From assembly GCA_021806615.1 (NCBI GenBank), contig JAJZRB010000007.1, positions 1 to 55,473 of the forward strand: 55,473 nucleotides of DNA, read 5' to 3'. The translations under genes were made by a program, and so were the position numbers. The notes below the pieces were generated by a model, which worked only from the letters and a program-made list of their open reading frames with translations, made no database searches and was not told where the DNA came from. Positions 1 through 9,760 of the stretch are shown here, one piece after another (position 1 is the first letter of the stretch; each line of letters starts with the position of its first letter). Origin of the DNA: a bacterium. Lineage in GTDB: Bacteria; Patescibacteriota; Patescibacteriia; Patescibacteriales; UBA12465.

Positions 1-731
1 TCCCCGTACTTATCCATCAGCAAGATGTCCGTCCGGGCTTAGCTAATAAGCTGATGGCGCCTGGCGCCAGGGTAATCACCGTAACTTTTGAAAAGTCTCT
101 ATCTGATTATGGATCCCGCGCCGTTCTGATAGGGAATCCTATCCGAGAAGCCGCCATTAACGGCAGTCAGTCGGCGCCTGAAGAAATCAGGCGTCGCTAC
201 CTGTTGAATTCGGATAAACCTTTAGTCTTGGTGGCTGGCGGCGGAACCGGCTCCACGGCGATCAACAAGCTTATTTTAAAAATCATCCCGAGCTTAAGCG
301 ATTTTTGCGAAGTTCTTCATCTGACCGGACCAGGCAAGCTGGAAGAGGGGATAATGAATAACGCTGACTATCAGGCGCGGGAATTCGTCGCGCCGGATGA
401 GCTCCTGAATCTGATAGCCGCCTCTGACCTGGTCGTTTCCAGAGCGGGACTGGCGACCCTGACCGAATTATCCTTTTTAAGTAAGCCGGCGATTTTGATC
501 CCTATTCCGGATTCGCATCAAGAGGATAATGCCGCGGTTTTCAGCGCCGCTCAAGCGGCCATCGTCTTCGAGCAGAGAGAATTGACGCCGGACAGATTAG
601 CGGCGGAAATAAAGCGGGTTTTAATGGACCAGGTCCTGCGCGACAAGCTCAGCCGGAATATCGCTAAAGTCATCAGGCGGGGTGCCGCGGGGAAAATGGC
701 CGGCCTTATTGAGGAAATCCTGGGGAAATAA
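1..731 (+). CDS. murG: UDP-N-acetylglucosamine--N-acetylmuramyl-(pentapeptide) pyrophosphoryl-undecaprenol N-acetylglucosamine transferase, 5'-partial
   Basis: Frame is open from base 3 (PVLIHQQDVRPGLANKLMAPGARV...), with GGGTGS and SRAGLATLTELSFLSKPAILIPIP motifs typical of MurG. Stops at 731. Confidence 0.93.
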   Translation, partial: PVLIHQQDVRPGLANKLMAPGARVITVTFEKSLSDYGSRAVLIGNPIREAAINGSQSAPEEIRRRYLLNSDKPLVLVAGGGTGSTAINKLILKIIPSLSDFCEVLHLTGPGKLEEGIMNNADYQAREFVAPDELLNLIAASDLVVSRAGLATLTELSFLSKPAILIPIPDSHQEDNAAVFSAAQAAIVFEQRELTPDRLAAEIKRVLMDQVLRDKLSRNIAKVIRRGAAGKMAGLIEEILGK

Positions 732-732
732 A

Positions 733-758
733 AAATCCTACCGATGCGGGCAGGATTT
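733..758. terminator. Hairpin AAATCCT...AGGATTT between convergent murG and the minus-strand ORF
   Basis: 7-bp arms at 733-739 and 752-758 in the convergent intergenic region. Confidence 0.5.
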
Positions 759-771
759 GGGGTCGCGATTT

Positions 772-1227
772 TTAAGGAGGGAACTTTTTAAGCCTGATCG
801 GAATGATGGTTATGAGTATCAAGCTGGATATAATCAGGGCATAGAAGATAATTATGTCTGGCATGGATCTCGCCAGAGCCCTGGGATCCGCCACTGCTTC
901 GCTGAATACCCCGATTTTTACCAGGAGATTCAGATAAGCCAGGGCGAACATGGAGCCGAAAATGATGATGAAGATATTTAGCGCTTTTCTTATCTTTTTA
1001 GTCCGGTCGGCAGACGCCCTCTTATTTCCGTTGTCTCCATCCTGTTTATGGCCATAATATATCGCGGCATAGAAAAAGGATAGAGAGAGATAAAGCGAAA
1101 CGATCTTTACTACGTGTCCAGATTCTCCGGAAAAAGAGGCTAGAAAAGCGAATATGTCGGTTTTTAACAATCCGTTTATGAAGAAAAAAACCGAAAGTGA
1201 AGCGAAAATGATGATTTTTAATTTCAT
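772..1227 (-). CDS. Small integral membrane protein, hypothetical
   Basis: 151-aa ORF with hydrophobic segments near both termini; convergent with murG. Confidence 0.6.
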   Translation of the reverse strand: MKLKIIIFASLSVFFFINGLLKTDIFAFLASFSGESGHVVKIVSLYLSLSFFYAAIYYGHKQDGDNGNKRASADRTKKIRKALNIFIIIFGSMFALAYLNLLVKIGVFSEAVADPRALARSMPDIIIFYALIISSLILITIIPIRLKKFPP

Positions 1228-1325
1228 TTTTCCTCCAGAAAAATTTTTAATGATACAATGTTGAGACGTGTATTAATTGGTGGTCTTTGATTTTAAATTA
1301 CTATACTAATAAATATTTGTCAATT

Positions 1326-2756
1326 ATGCCCATAAAATCAGCTAAGAATAAAAATATATACTTTATCGGCATCAAAGGTGTCGGCATGACTATGTTGGCG
1401 CAGTTTTTGGCCGGTGAGGGCGATAAGATAAGCGGCTCGGATATCGCCGACTCATTTTTGACCGATAAAGTCCTGAGGGCTTCAAAAATAAAGGTTTTTT
1501 CGCCGTTCAGCGCGGAGAATGTCCCGGTTGGTTCCGACTTGATCGTCTATTCTTCCGCCTACAATGAGAATAATAATCCGGAACTGGCCTTTATCAAGGA
1601 TCACCCTAACCTTTTTAAAAAAACGAAAATCTTGCCCTATGCCGCCGCGCTTGGCACTATTTTTAACCGCCATTACGGCGTAGCTGTCTGTGGCAGTCAC
1701 GGAAAAACCACGACATCTGCCTGGCTCGGATACGTCTTATGGCGTTCCGGACTAAAGCCGAAAGTCCTGGTCGGCTCCCGCGTGCCGCAATTCAAAGGGA
1801 GCAGCTTGAATGGCGCGTCGCAGTATTTTATCGCGGAAACGGACGAATATCAGAACAAATTGCGATATTTCCAGCCGCGCGGCGTAATTTTAAATAATAT
1901 CGACTATGATCATCCGGATTTTTACAAGACTAAAACATCCTACGCTAAAGCTTTCTCTGATTTCGTCAAGAAAATTCCCGCCGCCGGATTTTTGATCGTC
2001 AATAACCGCGACAGAGAAAGCCGAAGAATAAAGAAATATTGTCGCGGGCAAGTGATTAGCTATGATCTGGTGACGGGCTCTTACGGATCAGGCGCGGATT
2101 ATTTAGCTTATGACCTGCGCCTGGAAAAAGGTTGGCAGATCTTCAAATTAAGCTATAAGGATCAAGACTTAGGTGAATTCAAGATCAGCCTTTGGGGTGA
2201 ACACAATGTTTTAAACGCACTGGCTGTTATCGTCGCCGCCCGCCAGCAAGCGGTGCCGCTCATCGCTTTAAAAAAACATTTAGCCGGCTTTAAAGGGACG
2301 GAGCGGCGCGCTCAAGTCTTAGGCCGCTATGCCGGCGCTTTGATCATTGACGACTATGCGCATCATCCGACGGAAATAAAAGCCACTGTCTACGGCTTGC
2401 GCCAGCGCTATCCCGCTAATAGGATCATCACGGTTTTCCATCCGCATACGTTTACCCGGACTAAAGCTCTTTTCCAGGACTTCGTCCGCAGTTTCGCGGA
2501 TACTGACGAACTTATCATCCTGGATATATATGGTTCGGCCCGGGAGAAGAAGGGCGGAGTTTCCAGCCGGGGATTAGCGGCTGCGATAGATAAAGCCAAC
2601 CGCCAGCGCGGCGTCAAGCAATCTGTCCGGCATATCCCGACGATAGCGGCCGCCAGCGCTTATTTGCGCCGCCGCTTGGCGCCTGCCGACATCCTCTTGC
2701 TTATGGGGGCTGGCGATGTCTTCCGGATAGGCGCCGAGCTTTTGAGAAAAAAATAA
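1326..2756 (+). CDS. murC: UDP-N-acetylmuramate--L-alanine ligase
   Basis: IYFIGIKGVGMTMLAQFL, GSHGKTTTSAWLG and IDDYAHHPTEIKAT motifs. Start chosen at MPIKSAKNK rather than the track start at 1287. Confidence 0.95.
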   Translation: MPIKSAKNKNIYFIGIKGVGMTMLAQFLAGEGDKISGSDIADSFLTDKVLRASKIKVFSPFSAENVPVGSDLIVYSSAYNENNNPELAFIKDHPNLFKKTKILPYAAALGTIFNRHYGVAVCGSHGKTTTSAWLGYVLWRSGLKPKVLVGSRVPQFKGSSLNGASQYFIAETDEYQNKLRYFQPRGVILNNIDYDHPDFYKTKTSYAKAFSDFVKKIPAAGFLIVNNRDRESRRIKKYCRGQVISYDLVTGSYGSGADYLAYDLRLEKGWQIFKLSYKDQDLGEFKISLWGEHNVLNALAVIVAARQQAVPLIALKKHLAGFKGTERRAQVLGRYAGALIIDDYAHHPTEIKATVYGLRQRYPANRIITVFHPHTFTRTKALFQDFVRSFADTDELIILDIYGSAREKKGGVSSRGLAAAIDKANRQRGVKQSVRHIPTIAAASAYLRRRLAPADILLLMGAGDVFRIGAELLRKK

Positions 2757-2777
2757 TTTTTTATCGTCCGACCGCTT

Positions 2778-4568
2778 ATGACTGATAATAAGGCTAAAAA
2801 AATAGATATAGAAAGCATACCTTGGAAATTATTCTGGGCGGAATTATGGCGCTTTATGGAGCCTTTTCGGAAATTCTTTGCCGTCATCCTGACCTTTATT
2901 ATCATATCCGCGGCTTTGGATATCGCCTCGCCCTATATCTTGAAATTGGTCATTGACGGCTTGAACGGCTTCAACCTGAACGATCTTCCCTTATTGCTAC
3001 GGTTTATCGCCTTGTATTTCATATCGGAAGAGGTCAGCGTCGTCATCGGTTATTTCGGCGATCGGAAGATACTCCGCCTATTAGTGGATGTCGAATACTA
3101 TCTGGGCCTCAAGGCGCAGGAAAAATTAGTCGCTCTTAGCTTAGGCTATCACGAAAGAGAAAATACCGGCAGCAAGATAGTGCGCATCGAACGCGGCGTG
3201 GATAAGATCTCCGAATTCATAAACAATATCTGCTGGGAAGTGGCGCCGACCGTCATCCGCCTATTATTCACCCTCGCGGCTTTATTCTGGGCAGATTGGC
3301 GTATCGGCTTATCGTTCATTATCGTGGCGCCGCTTTGTATCACGGTCACCTATCTGGCCAATAAGCGGATGTACCCCATACGCAAGGAGATATATCGAGA
3401 CTATGAAACGGCGAGCGGCAAGATGGGGCAGGCGATAATAAATATCAACGCCGTCCAATCTTTCGTCCAGGAACGGCGCGAGCTATCGGAGTTTGATAAG
3501 ATCAAGGCTCATGTCCGCGATAATGAGGATAAGCAATGGGGCTGGATGATGAAGGTCGGCCTAGGCCGGAATTCCTTAGCTACGCTCGGACGAATAGCCG
3601 TCTTATTCCTCGGAGTTTATCTGGCCTATAAAGGCAGTATTACTATTGGCACCCTTATTTTCGCTTTTACTCTCAGCGAAAAATCTTACAGCTCTTTATT
3701 GCGCCTGTCTCGTTTCTATGACCGCGTAGAAGAGGGCCGGGAAGGAGTAAGCCGGCTCCTGGCCTTGTTCAAAGCGGAAAGCGAAATCGTTAATAAGCCC
3801 AGGGCGTATAAGCCGAAGAACATCGTTGGAGAAATAAGATTCGAGGACGTCGCTTTTTATTACGGCAGCAATGAGCGCCCGGCCGTCAGCAATTTGAATT
3901 TTAAGATAGATTCCGGCTGCATTACGGCTCTCGTCGGACCGTCGGGGGGCGGAAAGACGACAGTCGCCCGCCTCATTTATCGCCACTATGATCCGCAAGG
4001 CGGCCGGGTTCTTTTAGACGGCCGGGATTTGCGCGATTATGATCTGCATGCTTTTCGGAAATTCTTAGCCATCGTGCCGCAAGAAGTGGAAATATTCGAT
4101 CTGAGCGTGGCCGAAAATATCGCCTACGCCAAGCCGAACGCCAGCCAAAAGGAGATTGAAGCCGCCGCGCGCACCGCTAACGCCGCTGAGTTCATTGAAA
4201 AATTAGAAGAAGGCTATAAGACCATGGTCGGCGAACGGGGCATAAAACTGTCCGGCGGGCAAAGGCAGCGCCTCGGCATCGCCCGCGCCGTATTGGCCAA
4301 TCCTCGGATTTTGATTTTTGACGAAGCGACTTCTAATCTAGACAGCCAGAGCGAAGCTTTGATCCAGGACGCTATGGATAAGATAAGCCGCGATCGCTCG
4401 CTCATCATTATCGCGCACCGTTTAAGCACGATTAAGCGAGCCGACAAGATAATCGTGCTGGAAAACGGCCATGTCGCCGAGGTCGGCAGCCATCTGGAAT
4501 TAGCCCGGGTGACGGGCGGGCTATATGCTAAGCTCTTGAAATTGCAGGCTATGGGCGACGTGGACTGA
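2778..4568 (+). CDS. ABC transporter, fused permease/ATP-binding protein
   Basis: Walker A GPSGGGKTT, signature LSGGQRQRLGIARA, Walker B ILIFDEATSNLD, and an N-terminal TM region. Confidence 0.93.
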   Translation: MTDNKAKKIDIESIPWKLFWAELWRFMEPFRKFFAVILTFIIISAALDIASPYILKLVIDGLNGFNLNDLPLLLRFIALYFISEEVSVVIGYFGDRKILRLLVDVEYYLGLKAQEKLVALSLGYHERENTGSKIVRIERGVDKISEFINNICWEVAPTVIRLLFTLAALFWADWRIGLSFIIVAPLCITVTYLANKRMYPIRKEIYRDYETASGKMGQAIININAVQSFVQERRELSEFDKIKAHVRDNEDKQWGWMMKVGLGRNSLATLGRIAVLFLGVYLAYKGSITIGTLIFAFTLSEKSYSSLLRLSRFYDRVEEGREGVSRLLALFKAESEIVNKPRAYKPKNIVGEIRFEDVAFYYGSNERPAVSNLNFKIDSGCITALVGPSGGGKTTVARLIYRHYDPQGGRVLLDGRDLRDYDLHAFRKFLAIVPQEVEIFDLSVAENIAYAKPNASQKEIEAAARTANAAEFIEKLEEGYKTMVGERGIKLSGGQRQRLGIARAVLANPRILIFDEATSNLDSQSEALIQDAMDKISRDRSLIIIAHRLSTIKRADKIIVLENGHVAEVGSHLELARVTGGLYAKLLKLQAMGDVD

Positions 4569-4590
4569 TGACTTTTTCCTTGTTTTTCTT

Positions 4591-4596
4591 TATAAT
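4591..4596 (+). promoter_or_regulatory. Putative -10 element (TATAAT) 6 nt upstream of the murB ATG
   Basis: TATAAT-GAACCC-ATG read directly; spacing suggests leaderless initiation. Confidence 0.5.
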
Positions 4597-4602
4597 GAAC
4601 CC

Positions 4603-5622
4603 ATGTTAAAAATAGAAAGAAATAAAGAATTAGCTCCTTTCACGACTCTGCGCATCGGCGCGGCCGCCGAATTTTTCGCGGTCTTGAAAAGCCGGTCGGA
4701 TTTAGAGGCGGCGATTATCTGGGCCAAGGAACATAGGAAAAAGATCTGGATCTTGGGCGGCGGTTCCAACGTGCTCATTTCCCAGGAGGTGCGAGGATTG
4801 GTCCTGAAGAATGAGATTAAAGGTTCTGAAATCGTGGAGCGTAATGATGACTACGCTCTCGTGGAAGCTAAATCAGGCGAAATCTGGACTAAATTCGTCA
4901 ATTTTACGGTACAGCACGGCCTCTACGGACTAGAGAATCTATTCTTGATCTATGGGACGGTCGGCGCCGCGCCTGTCCAGAACATCGGCGCTTATGGCGT
5001 GGAACTGAAAGATGTCTTTTATCATTTGAAGGCGATTGATTTGAAAACCGGCCACGAAAAGATATTCTCCGCGCGCGATTGCCGGTTCGCCTATCGCGAC
5101 AGCATCTTCAAGCATCAGCTGCGGGGCCGCTACTTTATCTATTCGGTAACCGTCAAATTGAAGCGCCAGCCAGACTTCAAGTTAGATTACGGGTCTATCC
5201 GGGAAGAGCTCTTGAAACGGAATATCAAAGAGCCTCGTCTGCGCGATATAGTCAAGGTGATCGAAGAAATACGCAATGCGAAGCTGCCTAATCCGGCGTT
5301 AAGCCCCAATGCCGGTTCTTTTTTCAAGAATGTTGAAATTTCCCGGGCTAAATCCGAGGCGCTTTTAAAAAGATATCCTGACTTGCCGCATTTTTCGGCC
5401 TCAGGAGGCAAAGTGAAGATTCCGGCCGGCTGGCTGATTGAAAAGGCCGGATTCAGAGGGAAGAGGATCGGTCCGGTCGGCATGCATGATAAACAGGCCC
5501 TGGTTCTGGTGAACTATGACGGCGCTAGCGCTAAGCAAGTCCTGGCTTTCATCAAAAAAGTGAAGGCGGCGGTTAAGAAAAAGTTCGCTCTTGATTTGGA
5601 AGAAGAAGTTAATATATTATAA
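4603..5622 (+). CDS. murB: UDP-N-acetylenolpyruvoylglucosamine reductase
   Basis: LAPFTTLRIGAAAEF, WILGGGSNVLIS, GTVGAAPVQNIGAYGVE and NPALSPNAGSFFKNV motifs. Confidence 0.95.
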   Translation: MLKIERNKELAPFTTLRIGAAAEFFAVLKSRSDLEAAIIWAKEHRKKIWILGGGSNVLISQEVRGLVLKNEIKGSEIVERNDDYALVEAKSGEIWTKFVNFTVQHGLYGLENLFLIYGTVGAAPVQNIGAYGVELKDVFYHLKAIDLKTGHEKIFSARDCRFAYRDSIFKHQLRGRYFIYSVTVKLKRQPDFKLDYGSIREELLKRNIKEPRLRDIVKVIEEIRNAKLPNPALSPNAGSFFKNVEISRAKSEALLKRYPDLPHFSASGGKVKIPAGWLIEKAGFRGKRIGPVGMHDKQALVLVNYDGASAKQVLAFIKKVKAAVKKKFALDLEEEVNIL

Positions 5623-5627
5623 ATAAT

Positions 5628-7442
5628 ATGAATTCCAGAGAATTGCGCCAAAAATATTTAGATTTTTTCCTGGCTCGCGATCATGCCGTGATTTCCAGCG
5701 CGTCTTTGATTCCGGAAAACGATCCGACAGTCTTATTCACGACGGCCGGCATGCATCCTTTAGTCCCGTATTTATTGGGAGAAAAGCATCCGGCGGGAAC
5801 GCGTCTGACTGACGCGCAGAAGTGCATTAGGACCGGCGATATTGACGAGGTCGGCGATGCGACGCACCATACTTTTTTTGAAATGATGGGTAATTGGTCG
5901 CTGGGCGATTATTTCAAGAAAGAATCTATCGCCTATAGCTGGGAATTTCTAACGTCGCCGCAGTGGTTGAACCTTGATAAGAATCGCCTGGCGGTTTCGG
6001 TTTTCGCCGGCGACGGCGACGCCCCCTTCGATCAGGAAGCTTACGATATCTGGGCCGGAATTTTCCGTAATAATGATTTACCGTTAGATCGGATAGCTAA
6101 ATTGCCGAAAAAGAATAATTGGTGGGGGCCGGCCGGAACGACCGGGCCTTGCGGGCCGGACACGGAAATTTTTTACTGGGCGGGAGATCCTAGCAAAGTG
6201 CCGGCCGGGTTCAACGACGACAACGATTTATGGATAGAGATCTGGAATAACGTCTTCATGCAGTATAATAAGAATGCCGCCGGGCGATTTGAGCCGCTTG
6301 TCCAGAAGAACGTCGATACGGGCTTAGGATTAGAAAGAGTCCTCGCCGTCATGAACGGCTTAGCCGATAATTATCAGACCGACTTGTTCCGTAACATCAT
6401 CAGCAAAATAGAGGAGCTGAGCGGACGCCGATATGATGAGTCCCCGGAGATAACCAGGGCGATGCGCATCATTGCCGATCATCTGAAAGCGGCGACTTTC
6501 ATCATCAGCGATGATAAGGGGATAAGTCCTTCCAATACCGATCAAGGCTACGTCGTCCGTCGCCTTATCAGGCGCGCCATCCGCTATGGCAAACAGCTAG
6601 GCATTAAGATTCCTCTCTGGACCAAAGAGATCGCCTCGGTAGTCATTAGCGATTATCACGATATATATGGCGAATTGGGCAAGAACCGCCAATTGACTTT
6701 GGCCAGCCTTGATAAAGAAGAGGAAAAATTCAACCGTACCTTGGAAAAAGGCTTGGCCGAATTCTATAAATTATCGGGAGACATCAATGGCGTGACCGCC
6801 TTTACCCTGTATCAGAGCTATGGCTTTCCTTTAGAAATGACAGAGGAGCTAGCCGCTGAAAAAGGGATTAAGGTCGATCGCGACGGTTTTATGTCCGAAT
6901 TGAAGAAGCACCAGGACCTGTCGCGTACGGCTGCCGCAGGCAAATTCAAGGGCGGTTTAGCGGATGCCGGCGAAGAAACGACCAAGCTGCATACCGCCGC
7001 CCATCTGATGCTGGCCGCTTTGCGGCGGGTATTGGGCGATCATGTCGTCCAGAAGGGAAGCAATATCACCCCGGAAAGATTGCGTTTAGATTTTTCTCAT
7101 CCGGAAAAAATGACGCCGGAGAGTATCAAAGCGGTAGAAGATTTGGTCAACGGCGCCATCTCCAGCCATTATCCGGTTACTTGCGAAGAACTATCGTTGG
7201 CTGAGGCTAAGAATCGCGGCGCGATGGGCGTTTTTGATTCTAAATATGGTGAGCGCGTCAAGATTTATACTATCGCTCCTCTCCAGCCAGACGGACATCC
7301 TGATTTCAAACAGGCCTTTTCCCAAGAAATATGCGGCGGACCGCACGTGGAAAATACCGGCGTTCTCGGTCATTTTAAGATCCAGAAGGAAGAAGCTTCT
7401 AGTTCCGGCGTTCGCCGGATAAAGGCAATTTTAGAAAAATAA
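5628..7442 (+). CDS. alaS: Alanyl-tRNA synthetase, short form lacking the C-terminal DHHA1/C-Ala region
   Basis: Class II catalytic motifs (TTAGMHPLVPYLLG, GLGLERVLAVMNG) and editing-domain HTAAHLML...CGGPHV. ORF ends soon after the CxxPH motif. Confidence 0.95.
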   Translation: MNSRELRQKYLDFFLARDHAVISSASLIPENDPTVLFTTAGMHPLVPYLLGEKHPAGTRLTDAQKCIRTGDIDEVGDATHHTFFEMMGNWSLGDYFKKESIAYSWEFLTSPQWLNLDKNRLAVSVFAGDGDAPFDQEAYDIWAGIFRNNDLPLDRIAKLPKKNNWWGPAGTTGPCGPDTEIFYWAGDPSKVPAGFNDDNDLWIEIWNNVFMQYNKNAAGRFEPLVQKNVDTGLGLERVLAVMNGLADNYQTDLFRNIISKIEELSGRRYDESPEITRAMRIIADHLKAATFIISDDKGISPSNTDQGYVVRRLIRRAIRYGKQLGIKIPLWTKEIASVVISDYHDIYGELGKNRQLTLASLDKEEEKFNRTLEKGLAEFYKLSGDINGVTAFTLYQSYGFPLEMTEELAAEKGIKVDRDGFMSELKKHQDLSRTAAAGKFKGGLADAGEETTKLHTAAHLMLAALRRVLGDHVVQKGSNITPERLRLDFSHPEKMTPESIKAVEDLVNGAISSHYPVTCEELSLAEAKNRGAMGVFDSKYGERVKIYTIAPLQPDGHPDFKQAFSQEICGGPHVENTGVLGHFKIQKEEASSSGVRRIKAILEK

Positions 7443-7488
7443 GCTTAGGTTAGCTATTTTTTAATTGTTTTTTTTGGTCTTCAGACTA

Positions 7489-7517
7489 TTGACAACTTCC
7501 CGCCTTATCTCTATAAT
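7489..7517 (+). promoter_or_regulatory. Consensus sigma70-type promoter for the infA operon: TTGACA-N17-TATAAT
   Basis: Exact hexamers at 7489-7494 and 7512-7517 with a 17-nt spacer. Confidence 0.85.
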
Positions 7518-7569
7518 AGATTTATATTAAGATTATTATAAAAAATAGGATAAATAATTTTTAAAGAAT

Positions 7570-7606
7570 TTTGATAAAGTAATGATTATCTTTATCAAAT
7601 TTTTTT
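7570..7606 (+). terminator. Terminator-like hairpin in the infA leader (candidate attenuator)
   Basis: TTTGATAAAG (7570-7579) pairs perfectly with CTTTATCAAA (7590-7599), followed by a run of T just before the infA start. Confidence 0.65.
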
Positions 7607-7612
7607 GTGTTA

Positions 7613-7870
7613 ATGTCAAAAGACAGAGAAAATAACCAAGACAGTTCAGCCACTCTGAATGCGAAAGATTTCATTGAAGTGCAAGGGGAAGTATTGGAGC
7701 TGATGCCGGCGGCGACTTTTAAAGTTGCTCTTGAAAACGGGCATGAGATCCTAGCCCATTTGTCCGGCAAGATGCGGATGAATAAAATAAGGCTTTTGCC
7801 TGGCGACAAGGTCAAATTGCAAATCAGCCCCTACGATCTGACCAAGGGCCGGATAACTTACCGCCTCTAA
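7613..7870 (+). CDS. infA: Translation initiation factor IF-1
   Basis: [50 protein letters not shown] at 7613; a GTG at 7607 is the alternative. Confidence 0.95.
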   Translation: MSKDRENNQDSSATLNAKDFIEVQGEVLELMPAATFKVALENGHEILAHLSGKMRMNKIRLLPGDKVKLQISPYDLTKGRITYRL

Positions 7871-7904
7871 AGGCTATAATTTATTTTTTTTAATCAACTA
7901 AGAT

Positions 7905-8018
7905 ATGAAAGTAAGAGCTAGCGCTAAGAAAATTTGCAAGGATTGCAAGGTCGTCCGTCGCGGCGGCCGCGTCCGCGTTATCTGCAAGAATCCCAAGCAT
8001 AAGCAGAGACAGGGTTAA
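7905..8018 (+). CDS. rpmJ: 50S ribosomal protein L36
   Basis: 37-aa ORF below track cutoff: [37 protein letters not shown]. Confidence 0.95.
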   Translation: MKVRASAKKICKDCKVVRRGGRVRVICKNPKHKQRQG

Positions 8019-8048
8019 TTTATTATAAATATTTATTAATATTAAGAT

Positions 8049-8444
8049 ATGGCAGTAAGAATCGCGGGAGTCAATATCCCCAACGACAAGAGAATAGAAA
8101 TCGCCTTGACTTATATCCATGGCATCGGCCGGACCTCAGCCAATAAGATTCTGGTAGCGGCTAAGGTCGATAAAGACGTCCGGGTCAAGGACTTGAAAGA
8201 AGCTGAAGCTAACATTCTCCGGGAAATTGTAGAAAAAAAATATCTAGTAGAAGGAGATTTGCGCCGGGAAGTGGCCAGCAATATCAAGCGTCTCAGAGAA
8301 ATCGGCTGCTATCGCGGTTTGCGCCACTCTAAACATCTGCCGGTCCGCGGCCAGCGCACCAAGACCAATAGCCGGACAGTACGCGGCAATAAGCGCGTTA
8401 CGATGGGAAGCGGCAAGAGCAAGGCCGGCCTACAGAAAACCTAA
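8049..8444 (+). CDS. rpsM: 30S ribosomal protein S13
   Basis: [35 protein letters not shown]...[14 protein letters not shown]. Confidence 0.97.
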   Translation: MAVRIAGVNIPNDKRIEIALTYIHGIGRTSANKILVAAKVDKDVRVKDLKEAEANILREIVEKKYLVEGDLRREVASNIKRLREIGCYRGLRHSKHLPVRGQRTKTNSRTVRGNKRVTMGSGKSKAGLQKT

Positions 8445-8458
8445 TTTAAACATATCAT

Positions 8459-9064
8459 ATGCCTGAAGAAGCAAAAAAAGAATTAGAGCCCGTTACGACG
8501 GGAGAAGCTATATCCAGCCCGGCCGGAGCCGTTAAGAATGGAGCCGTTAAAATGGAAGACGGCGAAGCGAAAGACGAAAAGGATGGAGTTGATTTTTCGT
8601 TTGATTCCGCTAGCGAGGAATTGCCGGAGGAAATCAAGCAGAAATTAGAAAAGAATAAAGCGGCGCGCGCTAAGAAGAAGCTAGTCAAGAAGAAAAAGAA
8701 AAAAACCGCTCGGATAGTCAAGATCGGACGCGCCTATATCCAAGCGACCTATAATAATACGATGATCACTCTGACCGATCCGGCTGGGGATGTCATTTCT
8801 TGGGCAAGCGCCGGTTTAGCCGGCTTTAAGGGAGCCAAGAAAGCGACTCCTTATGCCGCCCAGATAATCACTAAGATCGCTACCCAGAAAGCCCGTGAAG
8901 AATATGGCTTGGAAGAAGTAAGCGTTTTCGTCTCTGGCGTCGGTACCGGCCGCGAAGCGGCTATCCGCGCTTTGAATGCCAACGGTTTGAATGTCGTGGC
9001 TATTAAAGATACGACTTCGGTCCCGCATAATGGCTGCCGGCCGAAAAAACCGCGCCGAGTTTAA
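8459..9064 (+). CDS. rpsK: 30S ribosomal protein S11 with a long N-terminal extension
   Basis: C-terminal part ...[28 protein letters not shown]...[10 protein letters not shown] is canonical S11; roughly 80 aa acidic-then-Lys-rich extension precedes it. Confidence 0.96.
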   Translation: MPEEAKKELEPVTTGEAISSPAGAVKNGAVKMEDGEAKDEKDGVDFSFDSASEELPEEIKQKLEKNKAARAKKKLVKKKKKKTARIVKIGRAYIQATYNNTMITLTDPAGDVISWASAGLAGFKGAKKATPYAAQIITKIATQKAREEYGLEEVSVFVSGVGTGREAAIRALNANGLNVVAIKDTTSVPHNGCRPKKPRRV

Positions 9065-9081
9065 ATAATTATTAAATACTT

Positions 9082-9711
9082 ATGGGCAGAAATATTGAAA
9101 ATAAATGCGAGCAGTGCCGCCGTAGCGGTGAAAAGCTTTTTTTGAAAGGTGAACGTTGCTATACGCCGAAATGCGCGATTATCAAGCGCAACTACGCGCC
9201 GGGTTTCCATGGCCCGAAAGGCCGCAAGCGTTTGAGCGATTATGGCTCTCAGCTCGCGGAAAAACAGAAAGCGAAGAAATTCTACGGCTTATTTGAAAAA
9301 CAATTCCGGCTGACTTTTGAAAAAGCCGCTAAGAAATCGGGCGATGCTGGCAAGAATTTTTTGCGCGCCTTAGAGATGCGGCTGGATAATGTCGTTTATC
9401 GCTTAGGCTGGGCGACTTCCCGCGCCGCCGCTCGTCAGCTCGTCAACCATGGCCATTTTACCGTTAACGGACGTAAGACTGATATTGCTTCATTCGCGGT
9501 TAAACCCGGTCAGTTGATCAAGCCGAAAAAAAGTAGCGAGACCAGCCCCTATTTTAAGAATATCATGGAAAATTTGAAGAAGGCGGATCGCCCGAGCTGG
9601 TTGAATTTAGACCAATCTAATTTAAGCGCTAAAGTCTTGCATGAACCGGTAGACAGCGACTTGCCGCAGAATTTAAACGTCCAGGTTATAATTGAATACT
9701 ACTCAAAATAA
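9082..9711 (+). CDS. rpsD: 30S ribosomal protein S4
   Basis: CEQCRRSGEKLFLKGERCYTPKCAI zinc site, then ALEMRLDNVVYRLGWATSRAAARQLVNHGHFTVNG. Confidence 0.97.
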   Translation: MGRNIENKCEQCRRSGEKLFLKGERCYTPKCAIIKRNYAPGFHGPKGRKRLSDYGSQLAEKQKAKKFYGLFEKQFRLTFEKAAKKSGDAGKNFLRALEMRLDNVVYRLGWATSRAAARQLVNHGHFTVNGRKTDIASFAVKPGQLIKPKKSSETSPYFKNIMENLKKADRPSWLNLDQSNLSAKVLHEPVDSDLPQNLNVQVIIEYYSK

Positions 9712-9760
9712 TAAAACATCAGGCCTGCGCGATTCTAATCCGCGGGCCGGATAAACTTTT

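Noticed and set aside
682-981. 99-aa plus-strand ORF overlapping murG and the minus-strand membrane gene
   Set aside because: Overlaps the murG end and a terminator hairpin, and is antisense to a more plausible membrane protein.
5079-5291. 70-aa plus-strand ORF within murB
   Set aside because: Out-of-frame overlap in a conserved gene.
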